Below are positions 18,036-26,788 of a stretch of DNA of 35,636 bases, one piece after another. The DNA is taken from NCBI GenBank assembly GCA_944389835.1, contig CALXNU010000017.1:1-35636 (forward strand). The letters run 5' to 3'. Positions within the stretch are counted from its first letter, which is position 1. Each line of letters opens with the position of its first letter. The DNA is from an uncultured Succinivibrionaceae bacterium. GTDB taxonomy: Bacteria; Pseudomonadota; Gammaproteobacteria; Enterobacterales; Succinivibrionaceae. The notes under the pieces are model-generated. The model saw only the letters and a program-made list of their open reading frames with translations, was not told the DNA's origin and ran no database searches. The position numbers and the translations under genes are program-made.

Positions 18036-19400
18036 ATGCATATTCATATTTTAGGTATTTGCGGCACCTTTATGGGCGGCATTGCCATGATCGCAAGACA
18101 GGCTGGATTTAAAGTGACCGGTAGTGATCAAAACGTTTATCCGCCTATGAGCGATGAATTGCAACAAGCAGATATTGAAATTTATCAAGGCTATGATGAA
18201 AAGCAATTAGATCTTGCCCCAGATTTAGTGGTTGTAGGCAATGTTATGAAACGGGGTATGCCTGTTATCGAAAGACTTTTAAATGACAAAATCCCTTATG
18301 TTTCAGGACCACAATGGCTTTATGAGCATTATTTAAAGAATAAAAGAGTACTTTGTGTGGCAGGCACGCATGGTAAAACTACCACAACTTCCATGCTCAC
18401 CCACATTTTAGAGTGTAATGGCAAAAATCCTGGCTTTTTAGTAGGCGGCATTCCTGAGAACTTTGGTATTTCTGCAAGAAGTACGGAAAGTGAGTTTTTC
18501 GTCATTGAAGGAGATGAATACGATTGTGCCTTTTTTGATAAAAGAGCTAAATTTGTTCATTATCACCCAGAGGTTGCGATTTTAAATAACCTTGAATACG
18601 ATCATGCAGATATTTATGAAGATTTGCATAGTATTCAAAAACAATTCCATCATTTAGTAAGAACTATTCCCTCAAAAGGGGCGGTAATTGTTCCAAGTGA
18701 GAGTCAAAGCTTAGATGAAGTTCTTAAGATGGGTCTTTGGTCAAAAGAAGTAAGAGTAGGCGCGAGAGAGGGACTTCATGCCAAACTTTTAAAATTAGAT
18801 GGTAGTTTATTTGAACTTTATATGGGCGATAAGTTTATCTGTGAGGTAAGCGCGAAAATAACTGGCCTTTATAATGTGCAAAATATTTTAATGGCCATCG
18901 CTGCAGCCCATGAAATTGGCATTGATTATGAAAGTGCCGCTCATGCCATGGCAAGTTTTAAGCTTCCTAAAAGGCGTATGGAGCTTAAAGGTGAGGTCAA
19001 GGGGGTTAAAGTCTTCGATGATTTTGCACATCATCCAACTGCAATAAAAGTCACCTTAGAGGGCGTACGAGCCCATGTGGGCACTGATACGCAAATTATT
19101 GCCGTTTTTGAACCTAGATCAAACTCTATGAAAGCCGGGGTAAATGGTGACTTATTACCAAAATCCTTTGATAGTGCCGATTATGTCTTTGTTTATAAAT
19201 CACCTCAAGTAAGTTTTGAGGTCGAAAAAGACCTTGTAGGTTGTAAAGTTCCCTGGGAAGTGATTTCAAATTTTGATAACTTAGTTGCAACTATCGTCAC
19301 AAAAGTAAAAAAACCTTGTGCTATAGTGTGTATGAGTAATGGCTCTTTTAATGGTATTCATGCTAAAATTTTAAAAAAGTTACAAATTACCACCTTTTAG
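18036..19400 (+). CDS. mpl: UDP-N-acetylmuramate:L-Ala-gamma-D-Glu-meso-DAP ligase
   Basis: Mpl reattaches recycled murein tripeptide to UDP-MurNAc in the cytoplasm, saving peptidoglycan precursors. It is a Mur ligase of 454 residues (E. coli 457). MHIHILGICGTFMGGIA is the Mpl-specific N-terminus, CVAGTHGKTTTTSM the ATP P-loop, and FDDFAHHPTAIKVT the conserved motif of the C-terminal half. The GTFMGG form separates it from MurC. The ATG is 2 bases after the apbE stop, and the ribosome site AATAAGG overlaps that stop. It is part of the nqrM-apbE-mpl run; no functional link to NQR is known to me. Confidence 0.96.
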   Translation: MHIHILGICGTFMGGIAMIARQAGFKVTGSDQNVYPPMSDELQQADIEIYQGYDEKQLDLAPDLVVVGNVMKRGMPVIERLLNDKIPYVSGPQWLYEHYLKNKRVLCVAGTHGKTTTTSMLTHILECNGKNPGFLVGGIPENFGISARSTESEFFVIEGDEYDCAFFDKRAKFVHYHPEVAILNNLEYDHADIYEDLHSIQKQFHHLVRTIPSKGAVIVPSESQSLDEVLKMGLWSKEVRVGAREGLHAKLLKLDGSLFELYMGDKFICEVSAKITGLYNVQNILMAIAAAHEIGIDYESAAHAMASFKLPKRRMELKGEVKGVKVFDDFAHHPTAIKVTLEGVRAHVGTDTQIIAVFEPRSNSMKAGVNGDLLPKSFDSADYVFVYKSPQVSFEVEKDLVGCKVPWEVISNFDNLVATIVTKVKKPCAIVCMSNGSFNGIHAKILKKLQITTF

Positions 19401-19444
19401 CAAAAGACTTTTGTTTTCAACATCATAAGGTAGTGTGGGATGTG

Positions 19445-20812
19445 ATGGCAGAGGAAAATCTTGCAACAGAGCAAAATGCCAGCAAGTGCGAAGTTTTTCA
19501 CAGGTCAAGTGATCGCTGTCATTTGATTTCCTGTGAAGCTATTGCCGCTGCCACAGGTAGAGTCCCATTTTACTTGCTCTCTTTTACGGCAGGTAAAGTA
19601 TTTACGCCTAATGCCCTTGAAGAGCGACATATCCACCACGTTTTAACCGGCTACGTTATAAGACGTGATATTTCAAACTTTGTGGGTAAAGGCAAAGCCG
19701 CTTTTTTAAAATTACCTCTTTCCCCAAAACTTCTCGATTACATTGAAGTCCTTCCCACCGGGCGTATGGTGATTGCTTTAAAACCAGGACAAGAGGCTTC
19801 AGGTAAGACTCAACATTTACTTAGGACTTTGCATCATTTAAATATGCGCTTTGCTATTAATTTAGATGATTTGGTGACCACACGCTGGATAGATTGTCTT
19901 AATAACTTTAATTTTGTGTTCATAGACATGTCAGATGGCTACTTTACTGAAAATTTGGTTTTATACAATCAATTAAAAAAACAATGTCCATGGCTTAAAT
20001 TAATTGTTACCGGTATCAAAAGCCCGGCTAATATGACTCAGGCCTTTTCGGTGGGGGCTGACTATATCATCGGTAATTATCAAAGCCCCAAACTTAGATC
20101 TGCGGTAAGAAAAGTTGCCACAAGCAACCCACAGCTTTTAATGATGGTGCAAGGCTTGTTCTCAGATGTTCCTGACGTTGAAGTGGTAGTTTATCTTGCA
20201 GGCTTTTATCCCACCATTATTAAAGATTTTTATGCAGGACTTAAATATTTAGGAATAAGACGTGAGATAACTCGCAAGATTAATAATGTTCAAGAAGCTT
20301 TAGAAGTTTATGGTCCTGAACTTGTAGGCTGTATGTTAGGTGTAGGCGTAGTACATGTGATTTATGAGTCTTTTGAGGTTTCAGAGCCTAATGGCTATCA
20401 TGAAAATCAAGCTTACCTACCTTTTAGAAATTCTATAATTCGTGCCTTTTTCCTTTATTATTGCTCTAAAAAGGCAGAAAGGGATTACAAAGAGCAAACT
20501 GCTTGTTTTTTAATTGGTTTATTTTCTTTGTGGACTGAGATTGCTAAGCTTGAGGAATTACCAGTTGCCGAAAAAGGGGCTTACTTTGATGAAAGCACTG
20601 AATATGGCAAGTGGAATGTCTCTTTATTAAAAGCCGCACGCGGTTTTGAATTTCAAGATTTAGCCTCGATTGCTGAGGCTACCTTTGATACTACTTTATC
20701 TTTAGGAACCTTACTTAAGGTTTATGAAAAAGCCATTATGCGTGCTGAGGATGTGTTAGGTTTAATTTTAAATCCTAAAGCTAGCACGACAGGAACTGTG
20801 GGTTTAGCCTAG
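19445..20812 (+). CDS. Degenerate EAL-like plus HDOD domain protein
   Basis: It resembles the YuxH-type EAL-HDOD signalling proteins. The N-terminal half (about 15-225) follows the EAL phosphodiesterase fold, but the EAL motif is gone and the Glu and Lys metal/catalytic positions are replaced. Only an NLDDL stretch, in place of the usual DDFG, is retained. Catalysis is therefore unlikely, and it may bind c-di-GMP or a partner. The C-terminal half (about 230-450) is helical, with the NPQLLMMVQGLF and GIRREITRKI pattern of HDOD domains. Three starts are possible (GTG 19433, GTG 19442, ATG 19445). The ATG is used here, giving 455 residues; AAGG at 19427-19430 is too close to the first GTG. It lies 44 bases after mpl. 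Confidence 0.65.
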   Translation: MAEENLATEQNASKCEVFHRSSDRCHLISCEAIAAATGRVPFYLLSFTAGKVFTPNALEERHIHHVLTGYVIRRDISNFVGKGKAAFLKLPLSPKLLDYIEVLPTGRMVIALKPGQEASGKTQHLLRTLHHLNMRFAINLDDLVTTRWIDCLNNFNFVFIDMSDGYFTENLVLYNQLKKQCPWLKLIVTGIKSPANMTQAFSVGADYIIGNYQSPKLRSAVRKVATSNPQLLMMVQGLFSDVPDVEVVVYLAGFYPTIIKDFYAGLKYLGIRREITRKINNVQEALEVYGPELVGCMLGVGVVHVIYESFEVSEPNGYHENQAYLPFRNSIIRAFFLYYCSKKAERDYKEQTACFLIGLFSLWTEIAKLEELPVAEKGAYFDESTEYGKWNVSLLKAARGFEFQDLASIAEATFDTTLSLGTLLKVYEKAIMRAEDVLGLILNPKASTTGTVGLA

Positions 20813-21094
20813 AATTTATGCGCGTTTTTTTGTACGACAAGTGCAAAGTAAGCTTGATTGTAAATTCTAAGGTTTTTTGCGCTTAAAAAATTTTAAGCAC
20901 GTACAAAATCTAAAATCAGCCATATTATAAATAAGCTGTTGAAAAATAGCGCATTTTTTTTAAGATTTTTTTATAAAGCTAGGTTATTTGTCGTCTTGGG
21001 TTTATAATGATAGAGAATTTTCATAAATTAGTGAACAAATGTTAAGCTTAAAGCTTTTTGGCTTTGGTTTAACTTGTTCAAATTAGAAAGAATT
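20813..21094 (+). promoter_or_regulatory. Gene-free gap with inverted repeats and a promoter candidate
   Basis: About 280 AT-rich bases without a credible ORF. TTTTGTACG (20828-20836) is the exact complement of CGTACAAAA (20900-20908), and inside it GCTTAAAA (20881-20888) pairs with TTTTAAGC (20891-20898). These could form a long stem-loop in RNA, perhaps ending transcription of the EAL-HDOD gene, though no clean T-run follows. A TATAAT at 21003-21008 may be the -10 of the next gene; its -35 is weak. GTTAAGC near 21042 recurs in altered form as GTTTAAC near 21067. Confidence 0.45.
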
Positions 21095-24000
21095 ATGCAA
21101 GAGATGTTTAATATACTAGATAATGTAAATGAACCTTTGTTCATTGTATTAAAAGATAGGGGAGAGGTGGTCTATACAAATCAGGCCTTAAAAAAGCTCA
21201 TGCCCGCTCTTGCAGACAAAGAAAAATTTAAATTACAAGAAATTGCTTTTTTGCAGACTCTTTATCAACATGCTTTAAGAGGATATAAAGAAACAGTTTC
21301 TTTGCCTGAGAGCTTCGGTCTTTTCTTTAATGCCACAAGTTTAGATCTTGAATATCAAAATCAAAAAGCCTCTTTAGTGCGTTTAGATCTTGATTGTGGT
21401 GATGATTTTTTATTAGACACCAGAGAAGGCAATTTTTACGAAGCTTTATTCTATGCCATTTTTTCATGCAAAAATTTAGAGGATGCTTTAGATCAAGTCG
21501 TAAGACTTTTAGTTGAGCACTATAAAGCAGGAAAAATGTGCGTGCAAAGTGCCAAGCCTTTCAATAATGCGGATGGTACGCCGCATTTTTCAGAGCTTTG
21601 CCACTCAATTGGTGGTGGGCGTCATGTAAAAATAAGTTTTTCACCTGAGATTGTCACTTATCTTGAAAATAAGCGCTCACAAAGTATTGATTACTTTAAA
21701 ACCCCGCTTGTGGTGCAAAATATTGAGGAAGTAGTCTCAGATAAAGTTCTTTACGATTTCATGCAAGAGTCGGGAATTGAGAACTTTATTTACTGCCCAT
21801 TAAGTTTAAATGAAGGGGCAAAAGCTTATTTTTGTTGTGCAAATTTAGATAAAGATGCAATTTTAGATGCTAAAGAGCATTTGGGTTTAACTGCAAAGTT
21901 AATTTCCTTTATCTTAAATATGCAAGCACAATTGCAAGAGTCACAAAGCCTCTCGATTCGTGACAGCCTAACTCATGCTTTAAATCGCAGAGCCTATGAG
22001 AAATATCTTACCTCTTGGCATTTTGATACCACGGCAAGTTGCATTGTTGTAGATATTATTGATTTAAGAGGTTTAAATAAACGCAAAGGCTATCGTTTTG
22101 GTGATTCAGTCTTAAAAAGTGTTTATACCTCACTTTTAACTTTATGTCATAACTTTGAGATCTTCCGTCAAGGCTCAGATAATTTCGTCTGTTTAAATCA
22201 TGGTCTTTCAAAATCTGATTTTGCGCAGGTGGTAGTAAGACTTAGAGCTTTATTCCACTGCCAAGGCTATGAGGTAGTGATAGGTGAGAGCTGGACTGAT
22301 GATAAGTGTACCGCAACAAGTCTTATAAAACGCGCCGAAGAAAGTTTGAATGAAGAGCAGCGCAAACTTGGAGCCTCTTGTCATGTCAACTTTATTGAGC
22401 AAGATAATTTAGATATTCCAATTTCTGAGGAAGGCACCCAAGTTTGGAAGCAAGTTTTGCATCATCATGCAAGACAAGATCCTTTCTATAATTACCTAGA
22501 GTCTAACTATTATGATGCACTCACGGTAATTAAATCACTGTCTGCCAAGAATTTGCCTTTGTATCTTTGCTTTGGTGATTTACACACGAGGATGTATTAC
22601 ATCTCAGATTCCTTTAAGGATACTTTTGGTTTTGATTCTAATTTAGTTCATGACTTTATCTTGCGCTTATCAAAGCTCATGCCTTTAAGTGAAGATCAAA
22701 ATGCCGTAATGGAGATGATCTTAAGTCGTGAAAAGTCAGGGGCAGCCTATAGACAACATGCTCTTATGTGTCGGATCACCAAAAATGGTGGAGATGATAT
22801 TTGGCTTAGGTTCTTTGGCTTTACCTCTTATGATAAAAATACTGGTTTCCCAATCTTCTTTACCGGTTTCGCTTTAAGACTTGATGACTCTTATGCCATA
22901 GATAAGGTCACAAACCTGCCAGGTGAATTTGCCGTTCAAGTTGAGATTGATAACTTATTGCACTCAGGGCAAAAAGCTAAGATTTTTGCTTTAAGTTTAA
23001 ATCGAATGCCCGAGGTCTTCGATACGGTAGGTCGTGATGCAGGGCAAAGACTTTTAGGGGAGATTGCCTCGCGCTCAATAAGTGCTCTTTCACAATATGC
23101 ACACTTCTATCACTTAGGCCAAAGAAGCTTTGTGGCGATTGAAAATAAAGAAGCCATTGATGATGTGACAGCATTTTCTGAGAAATGGCGTGAGGTGGTA
23201 GGCACTTGCTATGAAACCTTTGGTTTTAGCTCCAAGCACGCCGCTTCAATTGCCCTTTTAAGCTGTCCTGAGGATATTATTACCGCCAACGATGCTTTAG
23301 ATAAAATCGCCTACTTTATAAGCATTGCTAAAACAGAAAGCCAAGATTTTATTAGGCTTAATGAAAATAAGCTTTATGAACAGCGCTATCAGGCCAAGTT
23401 GCTCTTTGAGCTTACAAATGCCGTAGAAAATAATTTTGCAGGCTTTAGTACCGTCATTCAGCCAATTGTTTCTGCCCAAACGCATAAGATTTCAGGCGGG
23501 GAAATTCTCTTGCGCTACTTTAGTGAAGGACAAGTAAGAAGCCCGGCTTTATTTATTCCAGCTCTTGAAAGATCTGAGCTTATCATTGATGTAGGGCGCT
23601 ATGTCTTTGAAGAGGCGGCTAAGAGTGTAAAGAGGATTAGAAAAACTAATCCTGACTTCTATCTATCTTTTAATGTAAGTTATGTACAAGTAAGAGATGA
23701 TCCAAGCTTTATCGATTTTATGAAGGAGATCTTAGATCGTTATGATCTCCCAGGTAATGCTTTTGTCGTTGAACTTACTGAGACTAATTTTGATGCTTAT
23801 CCTGAAAGATTAGCGGAGTTTTTAGATCGCTGCCATAAGCTTAATATGCGCTTTGCTTTAGATGACTTTGGCAATGGTTACTCATCGTTAAATCTTTTGC
23901 TTAAGTATCCTGTAAATATTGTCAAACTTGATAAGTCTTTAACGGAAAGAATTACTACTTCAAAAGATATTTTAAGCTTTATGAAGAGTGTGATTTATGC

Positions 24001-24175
24001 CTGCCACCGCTTTGGCAAACAAGTGGTTGTTGAAGGCGTAGAAACTATTGAGGAGCTTAAAGCTATTGATTTGACTTCCGTCGATTACATTCAAGGCTTC
24101 TATTTCCACCGTCCAATGCCGCATCATGAGGTAGAGGCTAAGGTTATGGAGGAGTATGTTCTAAAAGAAGCCTAA
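21095..24175 (+). CDS. PAS/GAF-GGDEF-PAS-GGDEF-EAL c-di-GMP phosphodiesterase
   Basis: A 1026-residue multidomain signalling protein, cytoplasmic with no clear membrane segment. In order: a PAS-like segment (5-105), a GAF-like segment (130-280) and a first GGDEF fold (290-430) whose signature reads RQGSDNF (358-364). Then come a PAS-like segment (470-595), a second GGDEF fold (600-755) with HLGQRSF in place of the signature, and a C-terminal EAL domain (770-1015). Both GGDEF domains lack the active-site motif, so cyclase activity is unlikely. The EAL domain reads EIL but keeps Glu803, Asn860, Glu893, Asp923-Asp924, Lys944, Glu980 and Gln1000, so phosphodiesterase activity is likely. The start is ATG 21095; a TTG at 21074 has no ribosome site. 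Confidence 0.9.
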   Translation: MQEMFNILDNVNEPLFIVLKDRGEVVYTNQALKKLMPALADKEKFKLQEIAFLQTLYQHALRGYKETVSLPESFGLFFNATSLDLEYQNQKASLVRLDLDCGDDFLLDTREGNFYEALFYAIFSCKNLEDALDQVVRLLVEHYKAGKMCVQSAKPFNNADGTPHFSELCHSIGGGRHVKISFSPEIVTYLENKRSQSIDYFKTPLVVQNIEEVVSDKVLYDFMQESGIENFIYCPLSLNEGAKAYFCCANLDKDAILDAKEHLGLTAKLISFILNMQAQLQESQSLSIRDSLTHALNRRAYEKYLTSWHFDTTASCIVVDIIDLRGLNKRKGYRFGDSVLKSVYTSLLTLCHNFEIFRQGSDNFVCLNHGLSKSDFAQVVVRLRALFHCQGYEVVIGESWTDDKCTATSLIKRAEESLNEEQRKLGASCHVNFIEQDNLDIPISEEGTQVWKQVLHHHARQDPFYNYLESNYYDALTVIKSLSAKNLPLYLCFGDLHTRMYYISDSFKDTFGFDSNLVHDFILRLSKLMPLSEDQNAVMEMILSREKSGAAYRQHALMCRITKNGGDDIWLRFFGFTSYDKNTGFPIFFTGFALRLDDSYAIDKVTNLPGEFAVQVEIDNLLHSGQKAKIFALSLNRMPEVFDTVGRDAGQRLLGEIASRSISALSQYAHFYHLGQRSFVAIENKEAIDDVTAFSEKWREVVGTCYETFGFSSKHAASIALLSCPEDIITANDALDKIAYFISIAKTESQDFIRLNENKLYEQRYQAKLLFELTNAVENNFAGFSTVIQPIVSAQTHKISGGEILLRYFSEGQVRSPALFIPALERSELIIDVGRYVFEEAAKSVKRIRKTNPDFYLSFNVSYVQVRDDPSFIDFMKEILDRYDLPGNAFVVELTETNFDAYPERLAEFLDRCHKLNMRFALDDFGNGYSSLNLLLKYPVNIVKLDKSLTERITTSKDILSFMKSVIYACHRFGKQVVVEGVETIEELKAIDLTSVDYIQGFYFHRPMPHHEVEAKVMEEYVLKEA

Positions 24176-24212
24176 ATTTTATTAAGTAAAAAGAATTTTA
24201 GCCAAAACGCAT

Positions 24213-24246
24213 AACCCCGAAAGCTTTTAAACTTTCGGGGTTTTTT
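24213..24246 (+). terminator. Intrinsic terminator of the GGDEF/EAL gene
   Basis: AACCCCGAAAG (24213-24223) pairs with CTTTCGGGG (24232-24240), whose 3' flank is TTTTTT to 24246. The stem is about 10 bp, strong and directly followed by T. It lies about 40 bases after the stop codon. Confidence 0.92.
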
Positions 24247-24250
24247 GGTA

Positions 24251-24276
24251 AAAAAAATCCCCACGCTAAGGTGGGG
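24251..24276 (-). terminator. Intrinsic terminator of prs
   Basis: On the minus strand CCCCAC (24276-24271), loop CTTAGC and GTGGGG (24264-24259) are followed by ATTTTTTT. It stands about 22 bases after the prs stop. It is back to back with the plus-strand terminator and could also work weakly in the other direction. Confidence 0.9.
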
Positions 24277-24298
24277 TTTTTGAGCTTAATTTAAAAAA

Positions 24299-25249
24299 TT
24301 AAGCATCCTGGAACATTGCAGAGATGGATTCTTCGTTTGAAATACGACGAATAGCCTCAGCAAGCATTGGAGCTAAAGTAAGATATCTTACTTTAGCTAA
24401 AGCTTTAATCTCAGGACGGGCTGGAATGGAGTCTGAGACGACTAACTCATCTAACTTTGACTCACTTAAATTCTTTACCGCATCACCTGATAACACCGGG
24501 TGAGTTGCATAAGCCATAACGTGTAAAGCACCACGCTCTTTTAGAGCATCAGCACATTTACATAAGGTACCACCAGTATCAATGATGTCATCGACGATAA
24601 TACAATCGCGCTCTTTTACATCACCGATTAAGTGCATCACCTCAGAGACATTCGGGCGTGGACGACGCTTATCAATAATGGCGATATCAGCGTTGTTTAA
24701 AAGTTTGGCGATCGCACGGGCACGCACAACACCACCCATATCTGGAGAGACTACCACAGGATTAGTAAGGCCTTGCTCTAACATATCTTCAACGAAGATC
24801 TGTGAGCTAAAGCAATTGTCCACAGGTACATCAAAGAAGCCTTGGATTTGCTCGGCGTGAAGATCGACAGTAAGAACGCGGTCAACACCTACACTTGATA
24901 AAAAGTCAGCTACGACCTTAGCGGTGATTGGCACACGGGCTGAGCGTAAGCGGCGATCCTGACGGGCATAGCCAAAGTATGGAACTACGGCGGTGATTCT
25001 GCCTGCAGAGGCACGACGCATGGCATCGATCATCACAATTAATTCCATCAGGTTGTCGTTAGTTGGTGCGCAGGTGGATTGAATAATAAAGATATCGCAA
25101 CCACGCACATTTTCATTGATCTGAACATGGATTTCGCCGTCGCTGAAGCGGTCGACGGTGGCATTGCCAAGACGAGTATACAAACGAGAAGCAATGCGCT
25201 TGGCAAGCTCAGGTGTTGCATTCCCGGCAAACAACTTCATATCAGCCAT
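24299..25249 (-). CDS. prs: Ribose-phosphate pyrophosphokinase
   Basis: PRPP synthase, which transfers pyrophosphate from ATP to ribose 5-phosphate for purine, pyrimidine, His, Trp and NAD synthesis. At 316 residues it is the same size as E. coli Prs and nearly colinear with it. It has the N-terminal [28 protein letters not shown], the flexible catalytic loop region [10 protein letters not shown], and the PRPP-binding loop [13 protein letters not shown]. It follows ispE by 30 bases and ends lolB-ispE-prs, a conserved gammaproteobacterial order. Its own terminator lies at 24251-24276. Confidence 0.98.
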   Translation of the reverse strand: MADMKLFAGNATPELAKRIASRLYTRLGNATVDRFSDGEIHVQINENVRGCDIFIIQSTCAPTNDNLMELIVMIDAMRRASAGRITAVVPYFGYARQDRRLRSARVPITAKVVADFLSSVGVDRVLTVDLHAEQIQGFFDVPVDNCFSSQIFVEDMLEQGLTNPVVVSPDMGGVVRARAIAKLLNNADIAIIDKRRPRPNVSEVMHLIGDVKERDCIIVDDIIDTGGTLCKCADALKERGALHVMAYATHPVLSGDAVKNLSESKLDELVVSDSIPARPEIKALAKVRYLTLAPMLAEAIRRISNEESISAMFQDA

Positions 25250-25279
25250 ATATTGATCCCAAATTAGGTAAACTTAAGC

Positions 25280-26137
25280 TTAAAGAGCGTCGATAACATC
25301 AAGCACAGGAGAGTGTTTGACAATCTTGGCTATAAAACAAGATCTAAATTCCTCTACATCAAGCTTACTGAAGGCTTTATAAGCCAATTCATAACTATCA
25401 AAGAGAACAAAACACGAAGACCCACTACCTGACATTTGCGCAGGGCCATATTTTAGCAGTCTGTCCAAAGCAAGTCCAACTTGTGGAGCACTTTTTATGA
25501 CAGTTTTTGTAAAATCGTTATGCAAAGGCAATTTTAAAAGCTCAGAAAGTGCTCTTTTAGGTGAATCGCGTTTAAGATCAGGATCTGAAAAAGCCTTTTT
25601 GGTATTTACCTCCACAAAGGGAGTGACCACCAAAGCGTATTGCTCTTTAAGCTCTACGCTTTGAAGTTTCTCGCCAACTCCTGTGGCAAAGGCATTGTGT
25701 CCTCTTATAAAAACTGGCACATCGGCCCCAAGCTTTAAACCTAAAGCTGCAAGCTCATCAATGCTCAAAGAGGCTTTAAAGAGTTTGTTTAAAACAAGTA
25801 AAGTAGTGGCGGCATTACTTGAGCCCCCACCTAAGCCTCCACCTTCTGGGATCTTCTTTAAAACTTTAATGCTCACTCCCAAATTTTGCGCCTGACTTTG
25901 CGGGAGGGTATCTAAAAGAAGTTTGTAGGCTTTGTAAATTAAATTTTGCTCGAAAGGAAAATTAAAAGGCCCCTCAAGGCTAAATTTACCTTCTAAATTG
26001 GGCTTAAAACTCATGGTGTCGCCATAATCTAAAAGCGCAAATAAGGTTTCAAGCTCATGATAGCCGTCAGGGCGTCTTCCGGTGATATATAAAAAAAGAT
26101 TAAGCTTACACGGGCTTATACAGGTAACCTCGCTCAC
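25280..26137 (-). CDS. ispE: 4-diphosphocytidyl-2-C-methyl-D-erythritol kinase
   Basis: IspE, the GHMP-family kinase of the fourth MEP-pathway step toward isoprenoids. It has the ATP-binding glycine-rich loop PEGGGLGGGSSNAATTL. The N-terminal SPCKLNLFLYITGRRPDGYHELETLF carries the catalytic Lys and substrate-binding Tyr-His region. MSGSGSSCF is motif III. Length 285 is standard. The ATG begins 1 base after the lolB stop, so the two are coupled. There is no sign of an alternative role. Confidence 0.97.
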   Translation of the reverse strand: MSEVTCISPCKLNLFLYITGRRPDGYHELETLFALLDYGDTMSFKPNLEGKFSLEGPFNFPFEQNLIYKAYKLLLDTLPQSQAQNLGVSIKVLKKIPEGGGLGGGSSNAATTLLVLNKLFKASLSIDELAALGLKLGADVPVFIRGHNAFATGVGEKLQSVELKEQYALVVTPFVEVNTKKAFSDPDLKRDSPKRALSELLKLPLHNDFTKTVIKSAPQVGLALDRLLKYGPAQMSGSGSSCFVLFDSYELAYKAFSKLDVEEFRSCFIAKIVKHSPVLDVIDAL

Positions 26138-26138
26138 C

Positions 26139-26735
26139 TTAAATCCTCTCTACTGAATTTAGGACAATTTTAAGCTCAAGTTCGGGGCTTCGCATTAAAA
26201 TTTCAGAAGGTAAAGCTAAGCCTTGATAGGAGCTATATTTGCTATATAAAAATTGATAAGGGAAAAGATTAAGCCCCAAAGGTTTTAGCTCTTCATCAAA
26301 GACCATACCTTCTTGCTTTTTGGCCAAAAGAATATCGACAAATTCAGCCTCTGGGAAAGCAGTGGCAAATCTTTTGGCAAAAAGCTTAGCTAAAGAAGTG
26401 CCTTGTTCTACTTTGCCATCGGCTAAAAGCGTATAAGTGTCTTTATCACGCTTAAACACCGCAGCCTGTGAGCCTAAAGCGGTGGTTAAATTTAGGGTAT
26501 ATTCATCTTTAGCTTGCATATCTAAAACATAATTTAAACTAAAGCGCCCTTGCGTTGAGATGACTCCAATTTTGCCGCGACATAAAAGATTATCAATCTC
26601 ATTTACTTTATTTTGCATACTCTGCCAATATGCACTACCACTGCCAACTTGTCCTTCTTCAATGGCAGTTTGACATCCGGTAAGTGCAAGGGTGGCTCCT
26701 AGGCTTAGGGCTAATAAATACGTCGTAATTCTCAT
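26139..26735 (-). CDS. lolB: Outer-membrane lipoprotein receptor LolB
   Basis: LolB accepts lipoproteins from LolA at the outer membrane and inserts them. A signal peptide ends in a lipobox (ALTGC), with Cys21 as the predicted lipidated residue. The mature part has a beta-rich pattern: RFSLNYVLDMQAKDEYTLNLTTALGSQ, then a region ending in LPSEILMRS. The family diverges quickly, so identity rests on the lipobox, the 198-residue length (E. coli 207) and the position before ispE and prs. hemA, often next to lolB, is not here; ycaO lies 54 bases upstream on the same strand. Confidence 0.87.
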   Translation of the reverse strand: MRITTYLLALSLGATLALTGCQTAIEEGQVGSGSAYWQSMQNKVNEIDNLLCRGKIGVISTQGRFSLNYVLDMQAKDEYTLNLTTALGSQAAVFKRDKDTYTLLADGKVEQGTSLAKLFAKRFATAFPEAEFVDILLAKKQEGMVFDEELKPLGLNLFPYQFLYSKYSSYQGLALPSEILMRSPELELKIVLNSVERI

Positions 26736-26788
26736 AACTTTAAGGCTTAAGACTAAAGCTTAAGCCCTCCTCCAAATTAGTAATAAGT

